From Oryza sativa Japonica Group (taxonomy: Eukaryota > Streptophyta > Magnoliopsida > Poales > Poaceae), in contig NC_089039.1 in the NCBI RefSeq assembly GCF_034140825.1, forward strand, positions 16,912,001 through 16,976,000: 64,000 nucleotides of DNA, written 5' to 3'. The translations under genes were made by a program, and so were the position numbers. Shown here piece by piece: positions 24,318-35,813 of this stretch. Position 1 is the first letter of the stretch, and every line of letters starts with the position of its first letter. Under the pieces are notes generated by a model. The model was not told the origin of the DNA and did no database searches. It saw only the letters and a list, made by a program, of their open reading frames with translations.

Positions 24318-25984
24318 GAGATCCATCCCTGGCTGCAACTTTGTCTTGTTCATATGTTTATTTATACAGAATTGGGTCTTGGATAGGACGCTTCTCAAAA
24401 GCAGGCAGTTTTTAAAGCTTGATGGGAAGATTTTGTCATGCCAAAGTGGTTTTTTTTTTCTCCTCCAAACAAGAAGTTTTCTGGATTATTTGTGATGAAT
24501 GCCAGGTGAGGTTTTCTTACACAAATGAATCAGCTAATTTGCTGCGACATGACATGCTCTGTTGAGGTCTACTTGCATTAGGCAATAGCACGTTTTGATG
24601 CTTTCTGGTTGCATCCTTTGCTAGTTTCAAAAGTTGTTTTTTCTTATTCAAATTGGTATTTGTGAATAACTCAACTTTTTTCTGATTTGCAGACTAATGT
24701 TTGGAGGGATCACTTTAGATGTTTTTCTGTACTTAATTTTCCAACGTAGGATCCTAATTAACTGTATAGTTCATGGTAACAGGAATTGTGCACATTATCA
24801 TTTGATATTGGTACGATAGAATACAGATATAATTTGCACAAAAAAGCAATCATGTATGGTCAATATGTAATTCTTGAAATCTGACTGCCGTGATCCATTT
24901 TTTTTTATCTGCTCAATCCTGCCACGTCCATTTTGCTCTCTTTAATTTTAAAACAAATAACGAGATGACTGCTTGCTAAAATCTCTCAATTGACGGTTTC
25001 CATCAATGCTTGAGAGTGTTTTTAATTACATGTTCCTAATTTATACTCCCTCATTTTTTTTTCACGTGCCCGCTTACCAAACTACTCAAAAATACTTTTT
25101 TTCGAAAAAAAAATCTAATAGAAAAGTTGCTTTAGAAATCATATTAATCTAAATTTTAAGTTTTTATAGCTAATATTTAATTGTTAATGCACTAATAAGC
25201 CAACCTATTTTACATGCGTGAGATAGAAGTTCATAACCTTCTCTCCCTCCCGAACACCACTATAAAAAGTAGACATCCAAGCCTACATGAGTTTATGAAA
25301 TGGAGTTGTACTTTTTTTTTTTTAGAAACAGTACAAATATAGACGCTATGCTCACTTCGCCAGTAGTACCATTTCTTTGGGTGAAAGCTTAATGTATGCT
25401 TACCAGCACAATGTATACCTGGTTACCCTGTTACTTTGTGCTTGCCACCTGGTTATGTAAAATTGGAATGTAATTTTATAAGGTTGATTTGAGTAAAGCG
25501 ACCTTTATTTGGTCTCCTTTGAAACACGGGAATCTTATAAAAAATAAAAATAAAAAATAGCAAAAATCTTCCATTTTAGTTGGACGTATAGATACCGAGT
25601 TGGCCTGCATTTGACAAACGATAAAAAAGATTACACCCATAGCTTTGATCCCATCCCGTGCAATTAAAATGTAGGAAAAAAACATAATTGCTAATCTTCT
25701 TTGATAGAAATTTAGAGTGAATTTCCTTCAAATTTTGTCACATGTTTGCTCTATCTGGTTAGATTTTTTTTAAAAAAAAAACAGCTTGGGCAAGTGGGCC
25801 TTCTATTTATCTCAGAAGAAACAAAGTACAAGTTGCCAAATGGTATATATGATTTGTATAGGTACATACTCTTATAACGGTAAATAGGCTTACTGCCATG
25901 TCAAGATATTCTCGCTAAATAGGCTTCAAAATTTCAGCAAGCGCGGAATATGTTGCATACTTGTTATATGAAACAACCATTCTA
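24318..25984. other. FAM91 3' flank and intergenic, no gene
   Basis: The first few hundred bases are probably the 3' untranslated region. A degenerate MITE end (ACTCCCTCATTTTTTTTTCA, from 25046, with the CACGTGCCCGCTTACCAAAC block after it) is present, but its partner end was not identified. No coding sequence is supported. Confidence 0.5.
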
Positions 25985-26235
25985 CTCCCTCCGTTTAAAG
26001 TTACAAGACGTTTTGTCAAAGTCAAACTACTTTTAAGTTTAAACAAGTTTATAGAAAAAAGTAGTAATATTTTTAACCTAAGACAAATTTATTATGAAAA
26101 TATATTCAATTATTAATTTGATGAAACTAATTTAGTATTATAAATATTACTATATTTGTCTATAAACTTAGTCAAACTTAAAATAGTTTAACTTTGACAA
26201 AAGTCAAAACGTCTTATAAACTGAAACGGAGGGAG
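25985..26235. mobile_element. Stowaway MITE, 251 bp
   Basis: The ends are CTCCCTCCGTTTAAAGTTAC and CTTATAAACTGAAACGGAG, with flanking TA at 25983-25984 and 26236-26237. The interior contains the inverted motif GACGTTTTGTCAAAGTCAAA and its near complement before the right end. Confidence 0.88.
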
Positions 26236-26397
26236 TAACTAGTCAAGAAGGCTGCTATGGTCTTAGGTGTTGTTCATTTGATGATGCAACTTTGTGAAGG
26301 TTTCATTCCATACATCACAGTGACCGAGCACTCCAAAATCAGATGTTTAGCGATTTTCAAATTCTTCATGCACAGCTAATAGGAATAGTTATTTGGC

Positions 26398-28853
26398 CAC
26401 TGGCCCCTCACATGCTTGGGTTTCGTGGGCCGTCAGAACAAAGTCATCTCAATCGGGCCTAAATTAACATTGTTATAGATGTACTCGTACATACATAATC
26501 GAGGTGTATATACCTATAACCTGTCACCGATGACACTCATCTGTGACGGGCACACTGTTAGATCCGATTGAAATTACCTCCTATATCTCAATCGGGCCCA
26601 ACTACTAAGCCCGTCAGCGATGAAGAACATTGGTGATAGGCTCCAAATAAGGCCCGATTGAGATGAGGTTAACGCCCGTCACCGATGATTCATATCGGTG
26701 ACAGGCTTTTATTTATGCCCGTTAGAAATCTCGTTTCTTTGGACCGATTGAGATATATTTTGCACACTATAAATACTCCACCTGTCTGTTGTCTGACTCC
26801 CACAGTTCACTATTTTTGTGGGAGATTGAAGGGAGCGAATTTTTATCATTTTTTTTCCAAAGAAAAGCAGGAAAATCATGAAAATAAGTAAAAAGTTACT
26901 AATAATTTCTTATTAATTTAGTAGTACTTATTTTATAAGATGTTAACTAATATTTTGTTCATTTTTGCAGCGGTGGATCGAAGTTAGATGTATGCGACTA
27001 CTTTGAAGCGTCATTGCAAGTAGTATAGAAATGGCGCATTAAGTTTTATGAACGCTGCGGAGGAGGATAGGAAAAGAAGAAACAACAAATGCATGTGTTA
27101 TCCATGTAGAGATTGCAAGAATGAGAATATGTTTGAAAGCAGAATGGACGTACACTCTCACTTCATACAACGGGGGAATTCATGAAGGGATACACATGTT
27201 GGGTGAAGTATGGAGAGTAAAAATCGGGAAGTGGTGTAGTTGCAGACAAGTGGTGCAGACAATCATGAAGAAGGAGATGAAGATGAGCATGGCATGTTTA
27301 TACCATCTCCATTGGGCGGTGAAATGGTTAATGTAGACCCTGATCTGCTGCAAGACATGTTACGTGACGTCGAGGACCCAACTTACAACGAGAGAGATTC
27401 CACGAAGTTCAGCAGGTTGGTTAGTGACTCGGAGACACCTCTATACACCAGATGCAAGCCAAAAACATACCAAATTGTCAGCTACCTTGAACCTAATGAA
27501 GCTGAAGGCAAGTAGTGGATGGGCATACAAGAGTTTTACAGAACTTTTGGGAATATTGAAGGCCATGCTTCTTGAAGAGATCACATTGCCCGAGACGACA
27601 TATGAAGCAAAGCAAGTTCGTGTCCCCTGAGGTTAGAGGTCCGTAGAATTCACGCTTGTCCATACGACTACATATTGTACCACAAACAATATGCGGACTT
27701 AGATGTTTGTCTTGTCTACAAGGCTTCTTGATACAAGCTAAAGAAAAGTGTGGGGGAGGGAAAGAAGTCGAAGCGAGGTGGTCCGGCGAAGGTTGTGTTG
27801 TATCTTCTCATCATTGATCGTTTCAAGAGAATATTTGCCAACCCCAAGGAAGCAAAGTTAGTATGTTGGCATGCCACAGAGAGAAGGAACAACGGTTTGC
27901 TAAGACACCCTGCGGATTCGATTCAATGGAGGAATATCGATCAAAAGCACAAAGACTTTGCTGCCGACCTCAGAAACATGAGGATATGTTTGTGTACGGA
28001 TGGCATGAATCCTTTTAGAGACATGAGCAGTTCTCACAATACTTGGCCAGTTCTTATTGCGAACTATAACCTCCCGCCATGGTTGTGCTTCAAAAGGAAA
28101 TATATTATGTTGTGCTTATTAATCCAAGGTCCGAGGCAACCCGGCAATGATATCGATGTGTTCTTGGAGCCTGTTATCAATGATCTTGAGATTCTCTAGA
28201 AAGAAGGTGTGGAAACTTGGGATGCATATGGTCAGGAGAACTTCAAGCTACAAGTTCTATTGTTATGCACCATTAATGATTATCCCGCACTGGGTAATCT
28301 TTCTGGATAAACCGTGAAAGGAAAGAAGGCTTGCTATGACTGTATGGAACATACACGCAGTACATGTTGACATAATCATCCATGACGGGCAGTTTTAAAA
28401 TGCCCGAAAGAGATATAGTCATCTGTGGGCTCTAAATAAAGATTGATAGAGATATAGTCATCTGTGGGCTCTAAATAAAGATTGATAGAGATATAGTCAT
28501 CTGTGACGGGCTCTTGGTGTAAGCCCGATAGAGATAAGTCATCCAAACCGGGACTATTTTGACTCAACAGGTAGGTCAAAACTATCGGTGACGGGCTGTT
28601 CCTTAAGGCCTGATTGAGATGATTAGTCATCCATGACGGGCTCCTACCTAACCTGGTTTGACTCGTATTGCTTGGTCAATCTTATCTGTGACGGGCTTTG
28701 TTGTTGGCCCGATTGAGATAACATCCATCCGTGATGGCCTGGTGCCCGATTGAGATATTTTCTCACACCAGTGACATTTGCTTAGTGGCGGGGGCCTTAC
28801 CCGAAAGAGATGAGGCTTGAAGCCCGTTAGAGATAACCGATCCCGTGCTAGTG
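26398..28853 (+). mobile_element. CACTA (En/Spm) transposon, decayed
   Basis: The right end is a clear CACTA terminus: the complement reads CACTAGCACGGGATCGG, ending at 28853. Both sides are packed with subterminal repeats of the type CCCGATTGAGAT and CATCTGTGACGGGC in alternating orientation. The left end is less certain: CACTGGCCCC at 26398 is the best candidate, but the 3-bp flanks (GGC and AAC) do not match. The interior holds remnants of a TNP2 transposase. Much of the transposase is missing, so the element cannot move itself. Two 46-bp tandem copies of a subterminal unit lie at about 28404-28495. Confidence 0.82.
26990..28360 (+). pseudogene. CACTA TNP2 transposase remnant
   Basis: A transposase-associated segment is readable near 27045-27230 (CMCYPCRDCKNENMF, then the SHFIQRG block), the zinc-type start of CACTA transposases. 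The TNP2 core follows at 27940-28340: NMRICLCTDGMNPF, NTWPVLIANYNLPPWLC, IQGPRQPGNDIDVFL, and the ACYDCM block. Stops and frame changes break it in several places: 27121-27336 and 27240-27515 are different frames, and TAG follows EIL at 28198-28200. The region downstream of ACYDCM, which should hold the rest of the catalytic domain, is absent. Confidence 0.82.
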
Positions 28854-29765
28854 AACAATGTTCACCTAAGCCATAGTCTAGACAGTCTAGACCGTGTCTA
28901 GATGCTAGACAAACGGTTCTCGTCCATTTTAGAAGTTAAATTGCGAATTAGACTATTTAACCATCTAGTCAGTCAAAAACGGTCCTATACTAACTAGACC
29001 ACACAATTAGAAAACATTGGGATCAGTGTAAACTGTAAAACTATCATTTAGACTATGGTTTAGGAAATGGACCAATGCATTTTTTGTGTGGCACGAGATG
29101 AAACTTTGTACCCTGCTCAACGCCCATGTGGCTTAGGGTTTTGACCCATTCCAAACGTTTCTCCTCTGCTCTAAGGTACTCACTGCCATAGATAGTTTCA
29201 TCGTCTCCTTTGCTGATAATTTGTCACTGCCATAGGTAGTTTCATCGTCTCCTTTGCTGATAATTTGTCACCGTCGACTTTGCTCCAACCTAGACCATGG
29301 GTCATTGTTCATCTGGCATCTAGCATCTACGTGAATACCGAATATAAACCAAACAAATATCTTGCACTTGGTAGGTATTCATGTTCTCTAAGTTTGACTG
29401 CATGATGCCACCTCAATTATTCTACTAAATTGTATTTCATATGCTGACTTTGCACTATATTCTCATGGTTGTCCACTTCCATCTTATTGTGTCTTTAGTT
29501 TCTTTCGACGGCTGTAAGTTGGGCGTGCCAACACGCCATGTAACAAAGTATTCCTCGAGAAGGGCAGACGTCATATTGTGTCATATGTCTTCAACCCATT
29601 GCTAATTGCATAAGGCCTCAACTATTCTCTTCTTTCGGTGAGAGTGGTTGTATGGGTTCGGCTCAATATTTGTCCTTTCGGTGAGAGTGGTTGTATGGGT
29701 TCGGCTCAATATTTGTCCTTTAATTCATCTTGACTAAAAAACTTGCCACCGATTAGATTCATATA
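28854..29765. other. Intergenic with short tandem duplications, no gene
   Basis: No gene is supported. Two clean tandem duplications are visible. One is a ~45-bp unit containing TAGTTTCATCGTCTCCTTTG at about 29184-29273. The other is a ~46-bp unit containing GGTGAGAGTGGTTGTATGGG at about 29631-29720. Confidence 0.6.
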
Positions 29766-29944
29766 CTCCCTCCGGGCTGATAATACTTGTCGTTTTAAAT
29801 AAGGGTGAGGTCAAACTTTAAAATCTTTGATTATGAATCATTTTTAAAATATTTGTCTTTAGTTACATTTTAGTAGTACTAGATTCGTAGTACTAGGTGG
29901 TATCACGTCCCATACTAAGTAGCTACATTTTAGGATGGAGGAAG
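29766..29944. mobile_element. Stowaway-like MITE
   Basis: The ends CTCCCTCCGGGCTGATAATA and ACATTTTAGGATGGAGGAAG are flanked by TA at 29764-29765 and 29945-29946. The terminal match is limited to the first dozen bases, so it is an old copy. Confidence 0.6.
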
Positions 29945-30226
29945 TATATGATAAATATCATGCCTGCAATTCTTTTATAAACTTCTGTTGGAGGGATCCA
30001 TCTCTTCTATTTGATAGAATGTATATGTTTTGATTCAACAAGTTACAAGTCATATAAGTATTTTTTAGAGTATGGAGCTGTAAAATGGCATGAAGTATTG
30101 GCAAGAAGCAACAGCTAGAACAGCGGTTGGAAAGCAATGACCAGCTCCCTTTTATAATTGTTTTTTTGTCAGAAACACTGTAGTTTAACTCTTCTTTATT
30201 GATTGTACCTGTGTAATTAGGTTCTA

Positions 30227-30346
30227 CTTCTTCCGTTTCACAATGTAAGTCATTCTAACATTTTCCACATTCATATTAATGAATCTAGATGACATTACTA
30301 TGAATGTGGAAAATGCTGAATAACTTATATTGTGAAACGAAGGAAG
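30227..30346. mobile_element. Stowaway-like MITE
   Basis: The ends CTTCTTCCGTTTCACAATG and ATATTGTGAAACGAAGGAAG are inverted repeats with TA at 30225-30226 and 30347-30348. The interior palindrome (ATTTTCCACATTCATA and its complement) shows it is the same family as 16433-16582. Confidence 0.85.
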
Positions 30347-30365
30347 TAACTACTTATGACTCTTA

Positions 30366-30614
30366 GAGCAAGGATAATAATAGAGCTCACTTCCTACTAT
30401 TAGCCAATCTTAAAGCCAACATATATAATAGATTAGCTATAAGGTTGGCTATAATTTTCTTCTCCTCTCTATATCTCTTACTTATACATTAATTGTATTT
30501 GTTTTGAAGCTTGTGTTAAGCTAGCTCTGGTATGAAAGCCAACACCCTTAACTTTTTGTCACATCTCTTCTCCACATAAACTTATAGTAGGCATATAGCT
30601 CATTATACTTGCTC
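30366..30614. mobile_element. Tourist MITE upstream of the PPR gene
   Basis: The terminal repeats GAGCAAGGATAATAATAGAG and CTCATTATACTTGCTC are flanked by a perfect TTA duplication (30363-30365 and 30615-30617), typical of PIF/Harbinger Tourist elements. It ends about 200 bp upstream of the PPR start codon, so it may lie in promoter or leader sequence. Confidence 0.85.
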
Positions 30615-30815
30615 TTACTGTATTGTTATCGGGTTAAAAGAAAAAAGAGTATCTAATGCTACTTATACCCGCTAAACACAACATTGCGGATGCCTTAGGT
30701 ATTTACAGCAAAGCACCGAAAAAGGATTTTACATTTTTACAGCGGAACAGTGGAAGACGGGAGGGAGGAAGGGGAACACCAAAATTCCACCGACGCAGTG
30801 GCAGGATCCCCGTCC

Positions 30816-32714
30816 ATGGCCGTTAAGCCCAAACCCACCACCTACCTCCTCCTCCTCCCCTCCTCCTCCTCCTCCGCCGCCGCCGCCGTCCATGGAGACC
30901 TCCAAGTCGCCGCCGCCGCCGCCCTTCTCCCCGCCGCGGCAACCCGGGCCGGCGACGGTGCTCCTGTGCCCGTGCGCGACGCTCCTCCTCCTCGCCCTCA
31001 TCGCCTCCTCCATCGCCCTCACCGTCTACTTCCGCCTCTACTGCCACTCCCCCATCGCCCACCTCCTCGCCCCTCACCGCTGCCCCCACCGCATCTGACC
31101 TCCGCCGCCGCCGCCGCCTCGCTCCCTCTGCTCTCGCCGCTGGCATGTGGGGCGAGGTGCGTTTCCACCTGCTCGGCATCCGACGGCGACGAGGTGGAGG
31201 GGGAGGGGGAGGGGGGCTCGCCGGCGCATGCGGACTCGAGCCACCCGGAGCACGTGGGGCGGGTGTGCGCGGCCATCGCGGACGTCGTCGCGGCGGGCGC
31301 GGGCGCGGGCGCTGACGCGAGCCTCGAGGCGGCGCTCACCGCGCTCTCGCCGCCGCTCTCCGAGACGCTCGTCCTGGCGGTGCTCGACCGCTTCAAGCAC
31401 GCGCACAGGCCGTCCCACCGCTTCTTCCGGTGGGCCGCCGCCGCCGCCGCCGCCTCCGGCGGCTTCGCGCACACCACCATCACGTACTGCAAGATGGTCC
31501 ACATCCTCGGCAAGGCGAGGCAGTTCCAGTCGATGGTGGCGTTGATCCAAGAGATGGGGAAGGAGGGCGCCCTCTGCATGGACGCGTTCAAGATCGCCAT
31601 CAAGTCGTTTGCTGCTGCCGGTGAGATCAAGAATGCGGTCGGCGTGTTTGAGATGATGAGGACGCACGGCTTCGACGATGGGGTGGAGTCCTTCAATTGC
31701 TTGCTAGTTGCTTTGGCGCAGGAGGGGCTGGGGAGGGAGGCTAATCAGGTGTTCGACAGAATGCGTGACCGCTACGCTCCAGACCTACGGTCGTATACCG
31801 CGCTGATGCTGGCATGGTGCAACGCGAGGAATCTGGTGGAGGCTGGGCGGGTTTGGAATGAGATGCTGGAGAATGGGTTGAAGCCTGATGTTGTCGTGCA
31901 CAATACGATGATTGAGGGGTTGCTACGCGGGCAGAGGCGGCCCGAGGCTGTGAAGATGTTTGAGCTCATGAAGGCAAAGGGGCCTGCTCCAAATGTGTGG
32001 ACGTATACAATGTTGATTCGGGACCACTGTAAGCGAGGAAAGATGGACATGGCAATGCGGTGCTTCGAGGAGATGCAGGATGTTGGGTGCCAGCCGGATG
32101 TCGCCACCTATACATGCTTGCTTGTGGGATATGGGAATGCAAAGAGGATGGATAGAGTGACAGCCCTATTGGAGGAAATGACTCAAAAGGGGTGCCCTCC
32201 TGATGGACGGACATACAATGCTCTCATTAAGCTACTTACGAATAGGAATATGCCAGATGATGCGGCAAGAATATATAAAAAGATGATAAAGAAGGGACTT
32301 GAGCCTACGATCCATACATACAACATGATGATGAAGTCATATTTCCTTGGCGGGAGGAACTACATGATGGGTTGTGCGGTGTGGGAGGAGATGCACCGGA
32401 AGGGGATTTGTCCAGATGTGAACTCTTACACAGTGTTTATTAATGGGCATATACGACATGGTAGACCTGAGGAGGCATGTAAATACATTGAAGAGATGAT
32501 CCAAAAAGGGATGAAGACTCCACAGATAGACTACAATAAGTTTGCTGCAGATTTCTCCAAGGCTGGGAAGCCTGACATATTGTATGAATTGGCTCAGAAG
32601 GTGAAGTTTACAGGTAAATTTGATGCGTCTAATGTGTTCCACCAGTGGGCAGAGAGAATGAAAAAACGTGTCAAGAGGAATGTCCCTAATCAGACTGAGA
32701 GCAGGACGTTCTAA
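30816..32714 (+). CDS. P-class pentatricopeptide repeat (PPR) protein
   Basis: An intronless frame of 632 codons from the ATG at 30816. From about residue 210 it carries some ten consecutive 35-residue PPR motifs, for example SYTALMLAWCNARNLVEAGR, TYTMLIRDHCKRGKMDMAMR, TYNALIKLLTNRNMPDDAAR and SYTVFINGHIRHGRPEEACK. There is no E or DYW extension, so it is P-class. PPR proteins of this type bind organellar RNA and affect its splicing, stability or translation; it resembles the Arabidopsis At3g62470 group, annotated as mitochondrial. The first ~170 residues are Ala/Pro/Ser-rich low complexity, with a presequence-like RCVSTCSAS near residue 130. The start is uncertain: codons upstream to 30750 stay open but begin with GTG, and the segment 30892-31098 has better codon composition in another frame (separate entry). 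Confidence 0.88.
   Translation: MAVKPKPTTYLLLLPSSSSSAAAAVHGDLQVAAAAALLPAAATRAGDGAPVPVRDAPPPRPHRLLHRPHRLLPPLLPLPHRPPPRPSPLPPPHLTSAAAAASLPLLSPLACGARCVSTCSASDGDEVEGEGEGGSPAHADSSHPEHVGRVCAAIADVVAAGAGAGADASLEAALTALSPPLSETLVLAVLDRFKHAHRPSHRFFRWAAAAAAASGGFAHTTITYCKMVHILGKARQFQSMVALIQEMGKEGALCMDAFKIAIKSFAAAGEIKNAVGVFEMMRTHGFDDGVESFNCLLVALAQEGLGREANQVFDRMRDRYAPDLRSYTALMLAWCNARNLVEAGRVWNEMLENGLKPDVVVHNTMIEGLLRGQRRPEAVKMFELMKAKGPAPNVWTYTMLIRDHCKRGKMDMAMRCFEEMQDVGCQPDVATYTCLLVGYGNAKRMDRVTALLEEMTQKGCPPDGRTYNALIKLLTNRNMPDDAARIYKKMIKKGLEPTIHTYNMMMKSYFLGGRNYMMGCAVWEEMHRKGICPDVNSYTVFINGHIRHGRPEEACKYIEEMIQKGMKTPQIDYNKFAADFSKAGKPDILYELAQKVKFTGKFDASNVFHQWAERMKKRVKRNVPNQTESRTF
30892..31098 (+). CDS. 68-codon membrane-protein-like ORF overlapping the PPR 5' end
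   Basis: A second frame starts with ATG at 30892 and stops at 31096-31098. It reads METSKSPPPPPFSPP, then one hydrophobic helix (VLLCPCATLLLLALIASSIA), then a short His/Cys/Arg-rich tail. By my count 66 of 68 codons end in G or C, typical of grass 5' coding sequence, whereas the overlapping PPR frame has about 29 A/T-ending codons over the same bases. It could be an upstream ORF, an independent small membrane protein, or the sign that this segment belongs to a differently spliced or started transcript. No family was recognised. Confidence 0.4.
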   Translation: METSKSPPPPPFSPPRQPGPATVLLCPCATLLLLALIASSIALTVYFRLYCHSPIAHLLAPHRCPHRI

Positions 32715-33094
32715 GATTACCATTTGCCAGCAGAAATGTGGATCTCTTTGATGGTGGCTGAAATTTGAGGTGTTGCTCCTGCTTTTTAGGAGAAAGGTGC
32801 TAGTTGTTTTCTGTGTTGTATAGTAATGGTCCATGAAATATTAGTGTGTTTTCATGTGTGAACAAAATGATTCAGTTAATTATGATGTAGCCTATGGTAG
32901 TTTTATTTTAGTTCAGTCATGTGTTACGCTAAATCTTCATTCAGGAGTGCCTCTTCCATTTCTCTCTTGTTCCGTTAGTATATCTCAATAACTCATTATG
33001 CTGGATTATGCATCGTACCATGGCTTAGTCTGTCAGCCATATCGTTGAATTCAAGTATGTTGAGGTGCTTATGATTAAGCAATGCTGATGTGTA
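32715..33094 (+). other. PPR 3' untranslated region and flank
   Basis: This is AT-rich sequence downstream of the PPR stop codon. No coding potential was seen; polyadenylation probably falls here. Confidence 0.45.
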
Positions 33095-33238
33095 CTCCCT
33101 CTATCCTAAAATAAACCAACCTAGATTGGGATGGGACATAACCTAGTACAACGAATCTGGATAGAGACATGTCTAGATTTGTTGTACTAGATTATATTCC
33201 ATCCCAACCTAGGTTAGTTTATTTTGGGACGGACGGAG
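33095..33238. mobile_element. Stowaway MITE
   Basis: A 144-bp element with inverted ends CTCCCTCTATCCTAAAATAA and TTATTTTGGGACGGACGGAG, flanked by TA at 33093-33094 and 33239-33240. The interior is palindromic around ACATGTCTAGATTTG (CCAACCTAGATTGGGATGG against its complement). Confidence 0.9.
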
Positions 33239-35813
33239 TAGGTTCTAAGGATGAAGATAGCCGGAACTTACGAGCCGCAACTCTGTGGTTCCATCCAGCA
33301 ATTTATACTGCCTTTAGTTTGTAGTTAGCAAATCTCAATTGCGTCCAAATATTTTGTGTTCTTAATTCTGAAAGAAAGCTGTATATTAAGATTTATTTTG
33401 TTTCTCAAAATTGACCAATTTCCCTGCTTTGGGATCCTAATTCATTGGTAATTCTGCAGAGTAGAGCAAGTGCAGGACCAGGTTTTTTTGTGGTCAATGG
33501 CACTATACCCGTATGAGGCATCTTGCTTTTTTTTCTCTTTTTTGACTAGCAGCAGAGCTATCTATATTGTAGAAATAGGAATGGCATTGTTCTGCAGTTG
33601 TTAGTTTTGGTCTTGACTGCAATTTGAGATGTGGTCGTAGCAAAGTTGCTAAGGTTTATTTTGCCTATGCTATCTCGCAGCAGCTATGAGCCTATGCAGA
33701 TTTATTCCATGTGGTCCATGTTTGTTGATCTCTATTCTAGTTTAAAGGTGATTTGAGCTCTGTTGCAGTTTACTAATATGATCATTCCTCTTACTCCTGT
33801 GAGCTGAATCTTGTGATCTTGTCTACTTCATTGTCTGTCACTTGTCAGAAATTCCTATCAAAATACTGTAGAATGGCATTCTTTAGTATATGTCTATATA
33901 CAAAGCGAATCACCCCACAACAAACCTAGTCTGGTTAGATGAGAGCTATTGCACCAGTCTTCACTGTCAATTGTTAAGATGTCACATGTTTGGTCCTGTT
34001 TATAGCTCATGCCTTTCTTGAGATTCTTAAAAACAATAAATGTTTGTTCCATACCACACTTCAACTTCTAAGTACTTTTGCATCATTACTCACTTGTTTG
34101 AGAGGTAGGCATGTTCTGTGTCTTATTCAAAAGGCTACTTGTTTTAGTGTTATGTAGTATGACTAAGTTCCTTGTTTGGTATCTTTATGTTCAATAGATC
34201 AATTATCTGGCTGTTTGTTCGCTTCGTTGCTATGCCATTGCATAAACAAAGGACCCAACATTGCCATATGTTTACAATTGGGGATAGATTTGTCAATTTT
34301 ACTAAAAATGTTGTGTGTATTACAGTTTGCTGATCTGTTCACATGTGATCAAAGATTTAGCTCTGTTTCTGTGGTTCTTTAACATGGAGTTGTCTTGTTG
34401 TGCCTTTCAACATTAGATGTGCACTGGTTCCGTCCTTTACTAAATGCTATTACAAATATGATTTGCGTGTCTAATTGTAGATATTTCACTGCTTATGAAA
34501 ACTGCAAGCTCAGTACGTTGTAATTATTTGCCACATTTGTTTTATAAATCTGTTCCGTTGTATTATTGTGTTCCTTATCTGGCTTTATATGTCTCAGACT
34601 TTTCTACTGTCCCACAGCACATGGGAGACCTTTCTGTCTATCATGTGGTGCTTGATTCTAACTTGGCACTTGGTTGGTAAGAGTCAAGGTAATGTACAGT
34701 ATTCAGTTAGCTAGCTCCTCTTAGTACTGTTACACCAAACATGAGCAATGCTCTTTGATTCTATTGTACTTTTCTGTTTGGTGAATTTAATTTATTCTGA
34801 TTCCTACTGTCCTGATTTAAATTTAAACCTGACAGATATAACATGCTCACATTTCAACTTTTGTGATGCATGTGTTAGTATTTTTTTTTTAGCTTTTACT
34901 CTTTGATTAATCTTTCAAGGACATTTGGTATGCAGGATAGAAAGAAAATAAAATAGTAATAATGCCATGAATCTAGCCTTTAGATTTATTCAGCTTAAAA
35001 CTGAATGCTCTTGTCCTAATATTTCCTGAATTAAATTTACGTATGCGTTTTTTCAAGGAAAACTGCATCAGGTTGAAATTGACTTATTTGGTATAATGGG
35101 CATTATTTTAGTTCTTTGATGGTCCCTTGTACAGACAGTATATACGTTTGTTTTAAAGAAAATAAACACACCTGGTAACTGAAATATAATCTGGATTAGT
35201 GTAATGGATTTCTCATATTAATTTATATCAAGATAATGGGACAGCATCCATTCAGGATATCGGATTGCTCTGGCTTCTCAAATCTAGCTGAGATTTTACG
35301 AAAGACGCATGAATTGAATCCTGCTTGTCTCATGACTGATGCAACCTGTTTCTTTCAAGTGTCATGTGTGGGTGCCTTTTCAATCTGATCATATCTTGGG
35401 CTTCTCCAACTGCCAGTGGTAAAATTATCTTTTAGATTGGATGAACAAGATTAGGTACTTTATTTTCTCAATTTTATCTTAGTTCTGTTAGTGTGTTAGC
35501 TTAGTTTTCTGTAAATGCTGGGTTTATACCATCTTGACACCAATACTTGGTCATGACAAACAAATTAAGAAAAAAGAAAAAAGAAAAAAATAGTCTTTTT
35601 CTTTTGTTGCAATCTTCACTTATTTGAACCTTCATTCATATTTGAGGCGTCCATGGCACTGGTAAGTCGAAACTGTATCAGACTGCAGATTCATGGTTTT
35701 TACTATGCTATCTACAAATATACTAAAATTTTACAAATGTTGAACATATTCCCCTCAACACATATTGCACATTCCTGTGACCTTCCAATGTAGAAGCATT
35801 TAAGTTCATTTGT
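33239..35813. other. Intergenic, no gene seen
   Basis: About 2.6 kb of AT-rich sequence between the convergent PPR and RING-CH genes. Only short random frames are present. No repeat with recognisable ends was identified. Confidence 0.5.

Noticed and set aside
28404-28503. CRISPR-like regularly spaced repeat
   Set aside because: It is a two-copy tandem duplication of CACTA subterminal sequence in a plant genome, with no unique spacers.
30750-30815. N-terminal extension of the PPR protein starting at 30750
   Set aside because: The codon at 30750 is GTG, not ATG. The first in-frame ATG is at 30816.
31019-31696. Long minus-strand frames opposite the PPR 5' half
   Set aside because: They mirror the GC-rich PPR coding sequence, encode low-complexity Ala/Arg/Ser runs and have no family likeness.
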